From assembly GCF_014196745.1 (NCBI RefSeq), contig NZ_JACIEH010000002.1:1240383-1304382 (forward strand): a DNA stretch of 64,000 nt, given 5' to 3'. The DNA comes from Sphingomonas kyeonggiensis. GTDB taxonomy: Bacteria > Pseudomonadota > Alphaproteobacteria > Sphingomonadales > Sphingomonadaceae. The notes beneath the pieces were generated by a model. The model ran no database searches and was not told the origin of the DNA. It saw nothing but the letters and a program-made list of their open reading frames with translations. This document shows positions 54,136 to 63,997 of this stretch, piece by piece. Positions within the stretch are counted from its first letter, which is position 1. The number at the start of each line of letters is the position of its first letter. A program made the position numbers and the translations under genes.

Positions 54136-55481
54136 GCGAGTTGCTGACTCAGAGCGAGACGGCCATGCGCGAGGCGGCGGAGCGCGCGGTCGAACTGGCG
54201 GCCAGGCGGGGCGCCCGCGCCCGCGCTTCGGTCCAACATGAGGGCATAGCGAAGACCGCGATGCGCGGAGGCGAGATCGAAACGGCCGAGCGCAGCGGCA
54301 GTCAGGGACTGAGCCTCACCGTCTTTCATGAGGGACGGCGCGGATCGGCCTCGACGGCCGGGCTCGATCGGCCCGCGATCGAGCGCGTGGTCGAGGAAGC
54401 GATGTTGATCGCAGGGCACGTTCAGCCCGATCCCGATGCAGATCTGCCCCCCGCCGAGTGGCTAGCCTTCGCGAGCTCCGCGCCGCTGCTCTACGCCGAC
54501 AGCCCCCGCAGCCCCAAGGCGATGCTGGAAGCTGCGAGCGCGATGGACCGAGTTGCAACCGGGATCGCGGCGGCGGACAGCCGGCTGCGGGCTGGGGAAT
54601 CGGTAGCGGTGGCGACCGAGGGTCTTTGGGCTCTGGCGACGAGCGATGGCTTCTGCCGCAGTGCGATGCGTTCGAATGACTCGCGCTGGACGGTAATGCT
54701 GGCGCAGGATGAGGGTGGCGGCATCTCCGACTTCTGCCAATCGCAGGAGCGGCGCGTCGATGCCTTGGTCTCCGCCGAACAACTCGTGAAGATCGCCGCC
54801 GAACGTGCCCGCAGTGCTTTGGGCGCGCGCTCGATCGACAACCGTCGTTGCCCTGTGCTGTTCGAGCCGCGTGTCGCCGCCACGCTGGTTGCCGAACTTG
54901 CGGGCGCGCTGACGGGAGCGGCGCAACATCGGCGAATGAGCTTCCTGCCCGATCCGATCGGGCGGCGCGTCGCCGCGCCGCACCTCGCTCTTCACGAAGA
55001 TCCGTTCGAGCCGCTGGGGCTGGCCAGCGGCGGCCTCGACAGCGAAGGGATCGCCGGATCGTCGCGCGCCGTCCTCCGGTCGGGCGTGGTCGAAGGGCTG
55101 TTCCTTTCGAGCTACACCGCGCGCAAGCTGGGCCTGGCCTCGACCGGCAATGCCGATGGCTATTACAATCTGCGGCTGACCAGCACCGCCGAAAGCGGCG
55201 ACTGGGCCGCGATGCTGCGGATGCTCGGCACCGGGCTGGTCGTCACCCAGTTTCAGGGCGGCAAGACCGATCCCGCGAGCGGCAACTGGACCCAGGCGGT
55301 GCGCGGCCTCTGGGTTGAGGGCGGGGAAATTGCCCATGCCGTAACCGATGTGACGCTGGCCGGGACCATGCCCGCGATGCTGAACGGCATCCGCGCGGTT
55401 GGCCAGGATGTCGAGCGGATGGGCGCGATCCGCACCGGCTCGATCCTGGTCGATGACATGCGCGTGGGAGGCAGGGCATGA
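54132..55481 (+). CDS. pmbA: TldE/PmbA-like metalloprotease subunit
   Basis: A 449-residue protein of the PmbA/TldD superfamily, the subunit without its own zinc site. The C-terminal half has the PmbA pattern FLPDPIGRRVAAPHLALHEDPFEPLG, SEGIAGSSRAVLRSGVVEG, STGNADGYYNLRL and GGKTDPASGNWTQAVRGLWVEGGEIAHAVTDVTLAGTM. With TldD it forms a protease that opens up and degrades unfolded peptides; in E. coli TldED matures microcin B17 and cleaves CcdA. It overlaps its neighbours by 4 bp on both sides. Confidence 0.93.
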   Translation: MSELLTQSETAMREAAERAVELAARRGARARASVQHEGIAKTAMRGGEIETAERSGSQGLSLTVFHEGRRGSASTAGLDRPAIERVVEEAMLIAGHVQPDPDADLPPAEWLAFASSAPLLYADSPRSPKAMLEAASAMDRVATGIAAADSRLRAGESVAVATEGLWALATSDGFCRSAMRSNDSRWTVMLAQDEGGGISDFCQSQERRVDALVSAEQLVKIAAERARSALGARSIDNRRCPVLFEPRVAATLVAELAGALTGAAQHRRMSFLPDPIGRRVAAPHLALHEDPFEPLGLASGGLDSEGIAGSSRAVLRSGVVEGLFLSSYTARKLGLASTGNADGYYNLRLTSTAESGDWAAMLRMLGTGLVVTQFQGGKTDPASGNWTQAVRGLWVEGGEIAHAVTDVTLAGTMPAMLNGIRAVGQDVERMGAIRTGSILVDDMRVGGRA

Positions 55482-56938
55482 ACGGCGGCGCACTCGCGAT
55501 CGACCGCGCAACCGCGCGATTGCTTGGCCCGGCGGGGCTCGACGAGGCGGCGATCGCTCGCGCGCTTGGCGAACTGGCCGGCGGCGGCGCCGATCTCGCC
55601 GACCTCTATTTCGAGGCGACCAGCATGCGTGGCTGGCAGCTCGAAGGCGGGCGTGTAACGCAGGGCAGCTTTTCGATGCGGCAGGGTGTTGGTGCGCGTG
55701 CGGCCCATCGAGGCCAGGTCAGCTTCGCCCATTCCGCCGATATTCGCGAGGGTGCCTTGCTCGACACGGTCCGTGCGGTCCGGACGCTCGAGCGGCGCGG
55801 CGACGCGGCGCGCCATCCGCAGGGCATCGCGCTCGACCGCCGGGCGGCCGGCCATGATCTCTATCCTGCGATCGATCCGGTCAAGGTCGAGGATGCGACC
55901 GCCTGGATCGCCATTCTGGAGCGGATCGACGAACGCGCACGGGCACAAGACCCGCGCATCGTGCGGGTTGACGCCAATGTCCGCGCGACCGACACGACGG
56001 TTCTGGTCGCCGACGCTGGCGGATTGCTGGCCGGCGACGTGCGGCCGATGACGATCCTGTCGATGGTCGTCATCGCCGAGCATAATGGCCAGCGCGCGCG
56101 CGGTCAGGCGGGACTGGGGCGGCGCGCCGGGCTCGACGGGTTCGCTACCGCCGAGATAGACGCGATGGTCGGGACCGCGACGCGCATGGCGCTCAACAAC
56201 CTCGACGCCATGCCCGCGCCGATCGGCGAAATGCCGATCGTGCTGGGACCAGGCTATCCCGGTGTGCTGTTCCACGAGGCGGTGGGACATGGCCTGGAGG
56301 GCGACCATCACCGCAAGCATCTGTCCGCCTTCGACGGCAAGGTCGGCGAGCGGATTGCAGCGCCCGGCGTCACGGTAATCGACGATGGCGGAATTCCAGG
56401 GCGGCTGGGGTCGCTGGGCATCGATGACGAAGGCACCGCGCCGGACCGCACCGTGCTGGTCGAGGACGGTATATTGACCGGGCTCATGCAGGACCGGCTC
56501 AACGCGGGGCTGATGAACGCGTGCTCGACCGGCAACGGCCGTCGCCAGTCCTACGCGCATCTGCCGATGCCACGCATGACCAACACCTTCCTCGCGAACG
56601 GCAGCGCCGATCCGGCCGACATCATCGCCTCGATCGATCGCGGCATCTATGCGACCGAATTCGACGGCGGGCAGGTCGATATCGTCACGGGCCGGTTCAA
56701 CTTCACTACGATCGAGGCCTGGCTGGTCGAGAAAGGCAAGCTGGTCGCGCCGGTGCGCGGTGCCACGCTGATCGGCGTTGGGCACGAGGCGCTGCGCCAT
56801 GTTTCGATGATCGGCAACGATCTGGCGCTGGACACCGGCATGGCGACCTGCGGCAAGCAGGGGCAGTCGCTGCACGTCAGCGTCGGCCAGCCCACGCTGC
56901 GCATCGATCGGATGATGGTTGGCGGGCAGGCCGGCTGA
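55478..56938 (+). CDS. tldD: TldD-like zinc metalloprotease
   Basis: A 486-residue protease subunit with the TldD zinc motif HEAVGH (266-271, HExxxH). Also present are ARAAHRGQVSFAHSADI, GLGRRAGLDGFATAEIDAM, and the C-terminal ATCGKQGQSLHVSVGQPTLRI-type sequence. Length and order match TldD. TldED is usually a chromosomal housekeeping pair; here both subunits are dedicated members of a transport operon. The ATG overlaps the TldE stop by 4 bp. Confidence 0.95.
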   Translation: MNGGALAIDRATARLLGPAGLDEAAIARALGELAGGGADLADLYFEATSMRGWQLEGGRVTQGSFSMRQGVGARAAHRGQVSFAHSADIREGALLDTVRAVRTLERRGDAARHPQGIALDRRAAGHDLYPAIDPVKVEDATAWIAILERIDERARAQDPRIVRVDANVRATDTTVLVADAGGLLAGDVRPMTILSMVVIAEHNGQRARGQAGLGRRAGLDGFATAEIDAMVGTATRMALNNLDAMPAPIGEMPIVLGPGYPGVLFHEAVGHGLEGDHHRKHLSAFDGKVGERIAAPGVTVIDDGGIPGRLGSLGIDDEGTAPDRTVLVEDGILTGLMQDRLNAGLMNACSTGNGRRQSYAHLPMPRMTNTFLANGSADPADIIASIDRGIYATEFDGGQVDIVTGRFNFTTIEAWLVEKGKLVAPVRGATLIGVGHEALRHVSMIGNDLALDTGMATCGKQGQSLHVSVGQPTLRIDRMMVGGQAG

Positions 56939-56966
56939 ACCCCCATTGCAGACAAGGAAAATCATT

Positions 56967-57293
56967 ATGCGTAACGCGACCGAGCAGGATTTCGATGACA
57001 TCGTCCTGAAGAACGACAAGCCGGTGCTCGTCGACTTCTGGGCACCCTGGTGCGCGCCGTGCAAGGCGCTGGCTCCCACGCTCGACGAAATCGCCGCGGA
57101 ATATGCCGAGGAGATGGAGATCGTGAAGGTCGATATCGAGGCAAATCCGAAGCTTGCCGAGCGGTTCGAGGTGCGCGGTATCCCGCTGTTGATGATCGTG
57201 AAGGACGGGTCGGAGACCGCACGGACCTTCGGCACGCTCTCGCGCAGTCGCCTCGACGCCTTCGTCGATGCGAATGTCGGCGGGGCAGAATGA
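56967..57293 (+). CDS. Thioredoxin
   Basis: A 108-residue thioredoxin. The active site is WCAPCK (Cys29, Cys32; the common form is WCGPC), and the cis-Pro lies in FEVRGIPLLMIVKDG. AAGGAA lies 7 bp before the ATG at 56967; a longer frame overlapping the tldD end is not needed. It would reduce disulfides of the imported peptide or keep an operon enzyme reduced, and is recycled by the reductase two genes downstream. Its stop overlaps the next start by 4 bp. Confidence 0.95.
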   Translation: MRNATEQDFDDIVLKNDKPVLVDFWAPWCAPCKALAPTLDEIAAEYAEEMEIVKVDIEANPKLAERFEVRGIPLLMIVKDGSETARTFGTLSRSRLDAFVDANVGGAE

Positions 57294-58192
57294 TGCGCGT
57301 TGTCACCTTCCACGGCGATCTGGCGGTCAAGGCGCAGGCGCTGGAGCGGCTGCGGCACCACATCATGGCGGGCAACTTTGTCTATTTCCCGGCGTGGGAA
57401 GATGGAAAGGCCAACGTCATCGGCGCTGTGATGGAGGCCGACGATACGCCGGGCTATGCAGAAAAGCTGGGATATCCACTCGGTCTGGCCGACACACTGC
57501 CGATGTTCGTCAACGGCTTTCGCCCGCAAGCCGAGGCCGCGCGTTTTGCGGACGCGTGGCTGGAGCGGACGCCGGTAGGAGCAGATCTGACGCAGATCGT
57601 CTCGCAACTGGTGCTGGACCTGCTCGCCAACCCCGAACTGGTCGCGATGACCAAACGTCACCCGGACGTCGAGCGGGGCCGTAGGGCGATCATGGCATTG
57701 CACCAGCGCGCGGTCGACGGCGACGAACCCGATCGAAAGACGTGGAAGGCGGCACGTCTGGCCGCTGTCGCCGCAACAGATGCCTTCGAGGAGGAGACAC
57801 TCGATCGCTGGGCGGCGCAGGTTATCGAGGCAGCGGCTTGGCCCGGCGCGATGCGAACCGTCTTGCGCGACACGCTTGGCGGGCTGAGTGCCTTCGAGAT
57901 GCACCTGTCGCTGTCCAGAATCGGTTGGACGAAGGAAGACGAGAGCCGCGTGTTCCATATCCGCGAACAAGCCGAAAAGGACGGCTTCAAGGCCGAGTTT
58001 TCCGGGCTCGATCGCGTGCTGGCAATCCTCGACGCCGACCATCCCGCTTTGGCGGGGCAGTTTCGCCTTCGGCTGGAGGGGGTCGAGGAGGCCACCGAGC
58101 GGTATCGGGCGACGGGCTGGAAAACGATCGAGATGATGGAACAGGCACCGCTCGCCGCCCCCGAACGCGCGGACGAGAGGGCACGAGCGTAA
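57290..58192 (+). CDS. Unrecognised helical protein, without cysteine
   Basis: A 300-residue cytoplasmic protein, not recognised. It begins [29 protein letters not shown] and is mostly helical, with a central DPxxV-like [19 protein letters not shown] and Glu/Arg/Ala-rich C-terminus. It contains no Cys, which is notable between a thioredoxin and its reductase. No metal motif, signal peptide or membrane segment is visible. The ATG overlaps the thioredoxin stop by 4 bp and the reductase follows after 1 bp, so it is translated with them. It may be a peptide-binding or adaptor protein of the system, which is a guess. Confidence 0.8.
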   Translation: MMRVVTFHGDLAVKAQALERLRHHIMAGNFVYFPAWEDGKANVIGAVMEADDTPGYAEKLGYPLGLADTLPMFVNGFRPQAEAARFADAWLERTPVGADLTQIVSQLVLDLLANPELVAMTKRHPDVERGRRAIMALHQRAVDGDEPDRKTWKAARLAAVAATDAFEEETLDRWAAQVIEAAAWPGAMRTVLRDTLGGLSAFEMHLSLSRIGWTKEDESRVFHIREQAEKDGFKAEFSGLDRVLAILDADHPALAGQFRLRLEGVEEATERYRATGWKTIEMMEQAPLAAPERADERARA

Positions 58193-58193
58193 A

Positions 58194-59189
58194 ATGCCGC
58201 GGGAGAACGAGCCGGATATACGGCACAGCAAGCTTCTCATCATCGGCTCCGGCCCGGCGGGTTACACCGCAGCCGTCTATGGCGCGCGGGCCGCGCTGGC
58301 GCCGATGCTGATCGAGGGACCGCAACCGGGCGGGCAGTTGACCATCACCACCGAGGTCGAGAACTGGCCGGGCGACGAAAGCGTGCTTGGTCCCGACCTG
58401 ATGGTACGAATGGGCGAGCAGGTGCGCAAAGCCGGCGTCGATGTTGTCAGCGACCTGATCGTCGAAGTCGATCTGACCCGCGCACCGTTCCTCGCGATCG
58501 GCGATGGCGGCACGCACTATACTGCCGACACGATCGTCGTGGCGACAGGAGCGTCGGCGCGCTGGCTGGGACTGGAAAGCGAGACAAAATATCGCGGACG
58601 AGGCGTCTCGGCCTGCGCGACGTGCGACGGCTTCTTCTATCGCGACCGCGTCTGCGCGGTGGTCGGTGGCGGTAATACTGCGGTGGAGGAGGCGCTTTAT
58701 CTCACCAATTTTGCCGAGAAGGTCTATCTTGTCCATCGCCGCGATATTCTGCGCGCCGATCGCACCAATCAGACGCGGCTCCGGGCCAATCCCAAGGTCG
58801 AGATGATCTGGAACGCCGAAGTCGCCGAGGTTTTGGGCGATAGCGGCGGCGTGACCGGCGTGGCGCTGCGCGATACGCGCGACGGCACGATGTCGCATCT
58901 CGCGGCGCACGGTCTGTTCGTCGCGATTGGCCACGATCCCGCGACCGCGCTGTTCAAGGGGCAACTGCATATGGACGACGAAGGCTATATCCTCGTCACA
59001 CCGGGTTCGACCGCGACCAGCGTGCCGGGCGTGTTCGCGGCGGGCGATGTACAGGACAAGCTGTTCCGCCAGGCGGTCACCTCCGCAGGCATGGGCTGCA
59101 TGGCCGCGCTGGAGGCCGAGCGATACCTGGCCGGACATAACACCCATGCCATCGCCGCCGAGGGCGCCGACACCGGCCTACTGGTTTGA
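58194..59189 (+). CDS. trxB: Thioredoxin reductase
   Basis: A 331-residue FAD enzyme of low-molecular-weight thioredoxin-reductase type. FAD motif GSGPAG (18-23), redox site CATC (Cys141, Cys144, CATCDG), NADPH motif [10 protein letters not shown] (about 155-165) and the C-terminal FAD motif [15 protein letters not shown] with [16 protein letters not shown]. It passes electrons from NADPH to the thioredoxin of the same operon. It begins 1 bp after the unknown gene. Confidence 0.95.
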   Translation: MPRENEPDIRHSKLLIIGSGPAGYTAAVYGARAALAPMLIEGPQPGGQLTITTEVENWPGDESVLGPDLMVRMGEQVRKAGVDVVSDLIVEVDLTRAPFLAIGDGGTHYTADTIVVATGASARWLGLESETKYRGRGVSACATCDGFFYRDRVCAVVGGGNTAVEEALYLTNFAEKVYLVHRRDILRADRTNQTRLRANPKVEMIWNAEVAEVLGDSGGVTGVALRDTRDGTMSHLAAHGLFVAIGHDPATALFKGQLHMDDEGYILVTPGSTATSVPGVFAAGDVQDKLFRQAVTSAGMGCMAALEAERYLAGHNTHAIAAEGADTGLLV

Positions 59190-59200
59190 GAGAAAAATCG

Positions 59201-61231
59201 ATGACGAACCCTTTGCTTGATACCCTGGCGTTGCCGCGGTTCGATGATATCCGGCCCGACCAGATTGCGCCCGCGCTCGAACAGGCGATCGCCGATCATC
59301 GCGCGGTTGTGGCCAGGATCGTCGAGACCCGGCCGACCCGCTTTGCCGAGGCGTGGATGCCGCTGGAGCGCGCCGATACTTTGATCACGGGCATATGGTC
59401 GGCGGTCTGGCATCTTCACGGCGTCGCCGATACGCCCGAGCTGCGCGCCGCTTATGTTGCAGGCGAGGCGCGACTGGTCGAGAACCAGCTTCAGGTCCTC
59501 CAGAATGGAGGGCTGTACGAGGTCCTCGTCGCGCTGACCAGGACAGCCGAGTTCGCGGGCCTGTCTGATGCGGATCGCGCCGCCGTCGAGCATATGATCC
59601 GCGACTTCAAGCTTTCGGGTGTCGCGCTCGCGCCCGAGGACCGCGCCCGTTTCGCATCGCTCACCATGGAACTGTCGCAGCTTTCGACCGCGTTCGGAAA
59701 TGCCGTGCTCGACGCGACTGACGCCTGGTTCGAGCATGTCGAGGACGAAGCGATACTCGCCGGGCTTTCGGACGCGGACAAGGGGATGTTCGCCGAGGCT
59801 GCGCGGGCGAAAAACCTATCCGGCTGGGTCGTCACGCTCCAGATGCCGAGTGTCAACGCCGTCCTGACCTTCGCCGAGGACCGGGGCCTGCGCGAGCGCG
59901 TCTATGCCGCATCGGGGACGCGAGCATCCGATCAGGGACCGCATGCCGGGCAGTTCGACAATTCCACGCGGATCCTTGAGATTCTCTCGCGGCGGCGGGA
60001 GGCAGCGCGACTGCTAAGATTTGCCGATTCGGTCGAATGGTCGCTCGCCACCAAGATGGCGAGCGACGCGGGCGAGATCATTGCCTTCCTGCGCGATCTC
60101 GCGGCGCGCGCCAAGCCCGCCGCCGAAGCGGAGATCGAAGCACTGGCCGATTACGCCGCAGAGCATCTGGGCATCATCGACCTTCAGCCTTGGGACATCA
60201 CCTATGTCTCCGAGCGAATGCGTCAGGCCCGGTATGCGATCGACGAGCAGCAGGTGCGTGCCCATTTCCCGGTCGAGTGCGTCGTCGCCGGATGGCAGCG
60301 CCTGCTCGACCGGCTGTTCGGCATCCGACTGGTCGCGCGGCCCGATGTGGCCGTCTATCATCCCGACGCCCGCTATTATGACGTGACGGATGAGGAAGGC
60401 ATGGTCTTCGCCGGCATCTATGTCGATCTGCACGCGCGCGCCGGCAAGCGCGGCGGCGCTTGGATGGCGCAGGCACGGCCGCGGCTGAACGACGGCAATG
60501 TCCAGCGCGTACCGGTCGCCTATCTCGTGTGCAACTTCGCGCCGATTACTGACGGCAGCCCCTCACTGCTTAGCCACAAGGAGGTCGTCACCTTCCTGCA
60601 CGAGACCGGGCATTGCCTGCATCACCTATTCACCCGGGTCGACCGCCCGAACATCGCCGGCACCAACGGGTTCGAGTGGGATGCGATCGAGCTGCCCAGC
60701 CAGTTGATGGAGGATTTCGCCTGGGATCGCGACGTCCTGCGCGACATGTCGGGACATCATGAAACGGGCGTGCCGCTGCCCGATGCGGTGTTCGACACGC
60801 TCATCGCCGCACGCCACTTCCTCTCGGGCATGTTCATCGTGCGGCAGGTCGAATTGGCGCTGTTCGACATGTTGCTGCATCTGGGGACATTGGGAAGCGA
60901 CCCGATCGAGGTGATCGAGGCGGTGCGCGACGAGGTAGCGGTGGTGCGTCCGCCCTCATGGCACCGCTTCCCGCACGCCTTCACCCATATATTCGCGGGC
61001 GGCTATGCCTCGGGCTATTATAGCTATCTATGGGCAGAAGTATTGGCCGCCGACGGGTTCCAGCGCTTTGTCGAGGGCGGGCTGATTGATCGCTTCACCG
61101 CCGCCAAGTTTCGCCACGAGATTCTGGCAAAAGGGGCCAGTCGTCCGGCGGCTGAAAGCTTTCGCGCGTTCCGGGGGCGCGATGCCGATCCGCAGGCAAT
61201 GCTGATGCGGCACGGGCTGGTAAGCCAATGA
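59201..61231 (+). CDS. M3-family oligopeptidase (PrlC/Dcp type)
   Basis: Predicted 676-residue zinc peptidase. The active site is HETGH (467-471, in [15 protein letters not shown]), with the third zinc ligand in the segment [16 protein letters not shown] about 25 residues on. The helical N-terminal half ([20 protein letters not shown]) and the C-terminal [23 protein letters not shown] are typical. M3 enzymes cut cytosolic oligopeptides of up to about 20 residues. The ATG at 59201 is chosen; a TTG at 59186 overlapping the reductase would add five residues. It would complete degradation after TldED. Confidence 0.95.
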   Translation: MTNPLLDTLALPRFDDIRPDQIAPALEQAIADHRAVVARIVETRPTRFAEAWMPLERADTLITGIWSAVWHLHGVADTPELRAAYVAGEARLVENQLQVLQNGGLYEVLVALTRTAEFAGLSDADRAAVEHMIRDFKLSGVALAPEDRARFASLTMELSQLSTAFGNAVLDATDAWFEHVEDEAILAGLSDADKGMFAEAARAKNLSGWVVTLQMPSVNAVLTFAEDRGLRERVYAASGTRASDQGPHAGQFDNSTRILEILSRRREAARLLRFADSVEWSLATKMASDAGEIIAFLRDLAARAKPAAEAEIEALADYAAEHLGIIDLQPWDITYVSERMRQARYAIDEQQVRAHFPVECVVAGWQRLLDRLFGIRLVARPDVAVYHPDARYYDVTDEEGMVFAGIYVDLHARAGKRGGAWMAQARPRLNDGNVQRVPVAYLVCNFAPITDGSPSLLSHKEVVTFLHETGHCLHHLFTRVDRPNIAGTNGFEWDAIELPSQLMEDFAWDRDVLRDMSGHHETGVPLPDAVFDTLIAARHFLSGMFIVRQVELALFDMLLHLGTLGSDPIEVIEAVRDEVAVVRPPSWHRFPHAFTHIFAGGYASGYYSYLWAEVLAADGFQRFVEGGLIDRFTAAKFRHEILAKGASRPAAESFRAFRGRDADPQAMLMRHGLVSQ

Positions 61232-62298
61232 CTCACAACATGAACGACGCCGTGCGCTCATGGCGGATCGAGGCGATCCGCCGCATCGAAGCCGATTTCA
61301 ACCGGTCTGCCGACACACACCTTATTCGGCTGGATTTGCCGCGCTATCCCGGGATCACGCTGTATCTCAAGGACGAGAGCAGCCACCCCACCGGAAGCCT
61401 GAAACATCGCCTGGCGCGCTCATTGTTTCTCTACGCGTTGTGCAATGGCTGGATCGGGCCTGACACTTGCATCATCGAGGCATCTTCGGGATCAACCGCG
61501 GTCAGCGAGGCTTACTTCGCACGGATGCTAGGTCTGCGTTTTATCGCGGTGGTGCCGACATCCACGGCCGCGCCAAAGCTCGATGCGATCCGGTTTCACG
61601 GAGGAGAGATCCACGCGGTCGACGATCCACGAACAGTCTATGACGTGGCGTACCGCCTCGCGCGTGAGACAAATGGCCATTACCTCGACCAGTTCACCTA
61701 TGCAGAGCGCGCGACCGATTGGCGCGGCAACAACAATATCGCGGAGAGCATCTTCGCGCAGATGGCGTCGGAGGAGCTTCCGATCCCTGCCTGGATCGTT
61801 TGCGGCGCCGGTACGGGCGGGACATCGGCGACGATCGGCCGCTATATCGCTTATCAGCGTCATATGACGCAGCTGTGTGTCGCCGATCCCGTCCATTCGA
61901 TCTTCCATCGACATTTCGCGGATCGCGCCGTCACGTCACTGCCTGAGGGGTGCGCCAGCCAAATCGAGGGCATTGGCCGGCCACGCGTTGAACCCAGTTT
62001 CATCCCGTCGATTGTCGACCGGATGATCGCGGTTGACGATGCCGCCAGCATTGGTGCGATGCGTGCGCTGTCCGCTCGGCTGGGCCGGCAGGTAGGTGGA
62101 TCAACGGGGACGAATTTCGTCGCCTGTAGCCGGTTGATCGCCGAAATGGCCGCTGCCGGCGAGCGAGGCTCAATCGTTACGATCCTGTGCGATGGTGGAG
62201 AACGATATAGCTGCACCTATTATGACGACGGGTGGCTTGAAGCACGCGGCGTGGAATGGCAGCGACATGAGGTAGAATTGAATGCCTTGCTTGCTTGA
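61228..62298 (+). CDS. PLP-dependent L-cysteine desulfhydrase (Cds1-like)
   Basis: A 356-residue fold-type-II PLP enzyme of the cysteine-synthase superfamily. PLP Lys59 lies in [27 protein letters not shown] is the substrate loop and [16 protein letters not shown] the phosphate-binding loop. The features [32 protein letters not shown] and [15 protein letters not shown] match the Cds1 type, which converts cysteine to pyruvate, H2S and ammonia. The start overlaps the peptidase stop by 4 bp. Being the last gene of the operon, it would consume cysteine released from the imported peptide. Confidence 0.9.
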   Translation: MTHNMNDAVRSWRIEAIRRIEADFNRSADTHLIRLDLPRYPGITLYLKDESSHPTGSLKHRLARSLFLYALCNGWIGPDTCIIEASSGSTAVSEAYFARMLGLRFIAVVPTSTAAPKLDAIRFHGGEIHAVDDPRTVYDVAYRLARETNGHYLDQFTYAERATDWRGNNNIAESIFAQMASEELPIPAWIVCGAGTGGTSATIGRYIAYQRHMTQLCVADPVHSIFHRHFADRAVTSLPEGCASQIEGIGRPRVEPSFIPSIVDRMIAVDDAASIGAMRALSARLGRQVGGSTGTNFVACSRLIAEMAAAGERGSIVTILCDGGERYSCTYYDDGWLEARGVEWQRHEVELNALLA

Positions 62299-62389
62299 TA
62301 GAGCGATTGTTTATCGATCGGCGCCGCAATGCAATCCAGGCAAACTCCCCGGCATAACCTTTATTAGGTCAGGGAGCATCGTTCGGATG

Positions 62390-63115
62390 CTACTTCGGTG
62401 TCGATCCAGACAACTGGCAAAACACCTGTGATGAACTCGGTTCATGATTTGTGGCAGCGACGACGTAGTTCCAGCTGACGAATGCCATCTCGGCGACCGC
62501 TTCAAGCTCCGCCCGCTCCGCACCGTCGCGGGCGCGGATCGCCATGCCGCTTTGTATCGTCTGCACGAACCTCGCCAGCTTGGTCGTATCCGCCGTGAAG
62601 GCGAGGTCTCCATCGCCTTTTGCCTTGTCGAAACGTGCCTTGAGGACCTCGAAACCACCCGCGCGGGTGGTTCTCATGAGTTCGCCGAGCTCGGCATGCC
62701 CATCGCTGCCCACTGTGGCGAGCGTTGCCATACAGCCATGTGGCAGATCGCAATCGCCACCCGTCATGGCGATTGCGGAATCCTGAAGGAACGCCAGCGC
62801 CGCCTCTTTCGCGGTCGCTGCTTTCCGGAAACGGGTCCAGACCAGCCCTTCATAGGTCGTATAATAATATTGGAGGGCTTCGGCGTAGAGCGCATCCTTC
62901 GAGTCAAACGCGGCATATAGGCTCTTTGTCCCGATCCCCATCGCCTTGGTAAGATCCGCGATCGAGGTAGCCTCGTACCCCCTGATCCAAAATAGTCGCA
63001 TCGCGGCCGCGAGGGCTTCCTGGCGATCGAATTCCCTCGGCCGACCGCGCGCGGGGCGTGTCGACGCCGAACAGGCCGGGGGTGCTGGGACGTCATTGTG
63101 CATCAACCACTGCAT
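62390..63115 (-). CDS. TetR/AcrR-family regulator
   Basis: A 241-residue repressor. HTH: RQEALAAAMRLFWIRGYEATSIADLTKAMGIGTKSLYAAFDSKDALYAEAL, followed by the helical ligand domain with DCDLPHGCMATLATVGSDG. Start at 63115; Met5 (63103) is an alternative. It is divergent from the SDR gene and most likely controls it; it lies at the end of, but opposite to, the nine-gene operon. Confidence 0.88.
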   Translation of the reverse strand: MQWLMHNDVPAPPACSASTRPARGRPREFDRQEALAAAMRLFWIRGYEATSIADLTKAMGIGTKSLYAAFDSKDALYAEALQYYYTTYEGLVWTRFRKAATAKEAALAFLQDSAIAMTGGDCDLPHGCMATLATVGSDGHAELGELMRTTRAGGFEVLKARFDKAKGDGDLAFTADTTKLARFVQTIQSGMAIRARDGAERAELEAVAEMAFVSWNYVVAATNHEPSSSQVFCQLSGSTPK

Positions 63116-63161
63116 AAATCAATTGACGGCGCGCTGCAACAAACCTACCGATTTAATGCAG
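63110..63161. promoter_or_regulatory. Imperfect inverted repeat between TetR and SDR genes
   Basis: CTGCATAAAT (63110-63119) and ATTTAATGCAG (63151-63161) are complementary apart from one inserted base. The left arm covers the TetR start codon. A TetR operator is possible. Confidence 0.3.
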
Positions 63162-63186
63162 CGATCACTGTAAAAAGGAATCGATC

Positions 63187-63924
63187 ATGGACCTGATTGG
63201 AAAACGCGCCCTGGTGAACGGCGGCTCGCGAGGCATTGGAGCCGCGATCGCAGTTGCGCCTGCCGAAAAGGGGGCCGATGTCGCCTTCACCTACAACCGC
63301 TCTGCGGAACGGGCGACGACGGTAGTCCAGTCGATCGAGGAGAAAGGTCGGCGTGGGCTTGCGATCCAGGCCGATAGCGCCGATCCGGAAGCCATCTGCC
63401 GCGCTGTCGCCGAGACGGTCGACACGCTTGGGGGGCTCGATATTCTCGTCAACAGCGCGGGCATTGGAACGGCGGGGATGACAGCAGACCTGTCTCTGAC
63501 CGATTTGCAAGCCATGCTCGACGTTAATGTTCGCGCGCCAGTTCTCTTCGCACAGGCGGCGATCCCCCACCTGATGTCCGGAGGCCGTATCATCTCCATC
63601 GGCTCCTCGTTGGCCGAGCGTGTTCCGTTCCCAGGGGTAACGGCCTACGCCATGTCGAAGTCGGCGCTTCTGTCCTTCACGCGAGGTCTTTCGCGCGAAC
63701 TCGGCCCTCAAGGCATTACCGTGAATCTCGTTCTGCCGGGATCGACCGACACGGACATGAACCCGGCCAATGGCGAGAATGCTGACTATCAACGGAGCCT
63801 GACGTCGCTGGGTCGATTTGGCGAGCCCCGTGAGATCGCCAGCGCTGTCTCGTTTCTCGCCGGTCCCGCTGCAAGTCTGATTACCGGCGCGACCCTCAAT
63901 GTGGACGCCGGCTTCAACGCCTGA
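63187..63924 (+). CDS. Short-chain dehydrogenase/reductase
   Basis: A 245-residue SDR. Cofactor motif NGGSRGIGAA (about 11-20), NSAGIG, catalytic Ser in SIGSSLAE and Tyr-x-x-x-Lys in YAMSK, and the closing GATLNVDAGFNA. AAAGGAA precedes the ATG. Such TetR-SDR pairs are common and often respond to electrophiles or quinones. The substrate is unknown. Confidence 0.92.
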   Translation: MDLIGKRALVNGGSRGIGAAIAVAPAEKGADVAFTYNRSAERATTVVQSIEEKGRRGLAIQADSADPEAICRAVAETVDTLGGLDILVNSAGIGTAGMTADLSLTDLQAMLDVNVRAPVLFAQAAIPHLMSGGRIISIGSSLAERVPFPGVTAYAMSKSALLSFTRGLSRELGPQGITVNLVLPGSTDTDMNPANGENADYQRSLTSLGRFGEPREIASAVSFLAGPAASLITGATLNVDAGFNA

Positions 63925-63967
63925 GTTCATCGGAGACGTCTCACCGCGTGCGCCCTTGATGGTCTTG

Positions 63968-63997
63968 GAGATCGCCGGCCGGGTGTCCGGCGATCTC
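63968..63997. terminator. Hairpin at the right edge
   Basis: GAGATCGCCGG (63968-63978) and CCGGCGATCTC (63987-63997) form an 11-bp stem with an 8-nt loop, about 45 bp after the SDR stop. It is a probable terminator, but the sequence stops before any T-run could be judged. Confidence 0.6.

Noticed and set aside
49976..62298. RiPP biosynthesis cluster built on TldED
   Set aside because: No precursor-like small gene, cyclodehydratase or other modifying enzyme is present; degradation enzymes and cysteine desulfhydrase fit catabolism better, although a distant precursor cannot be excluded.
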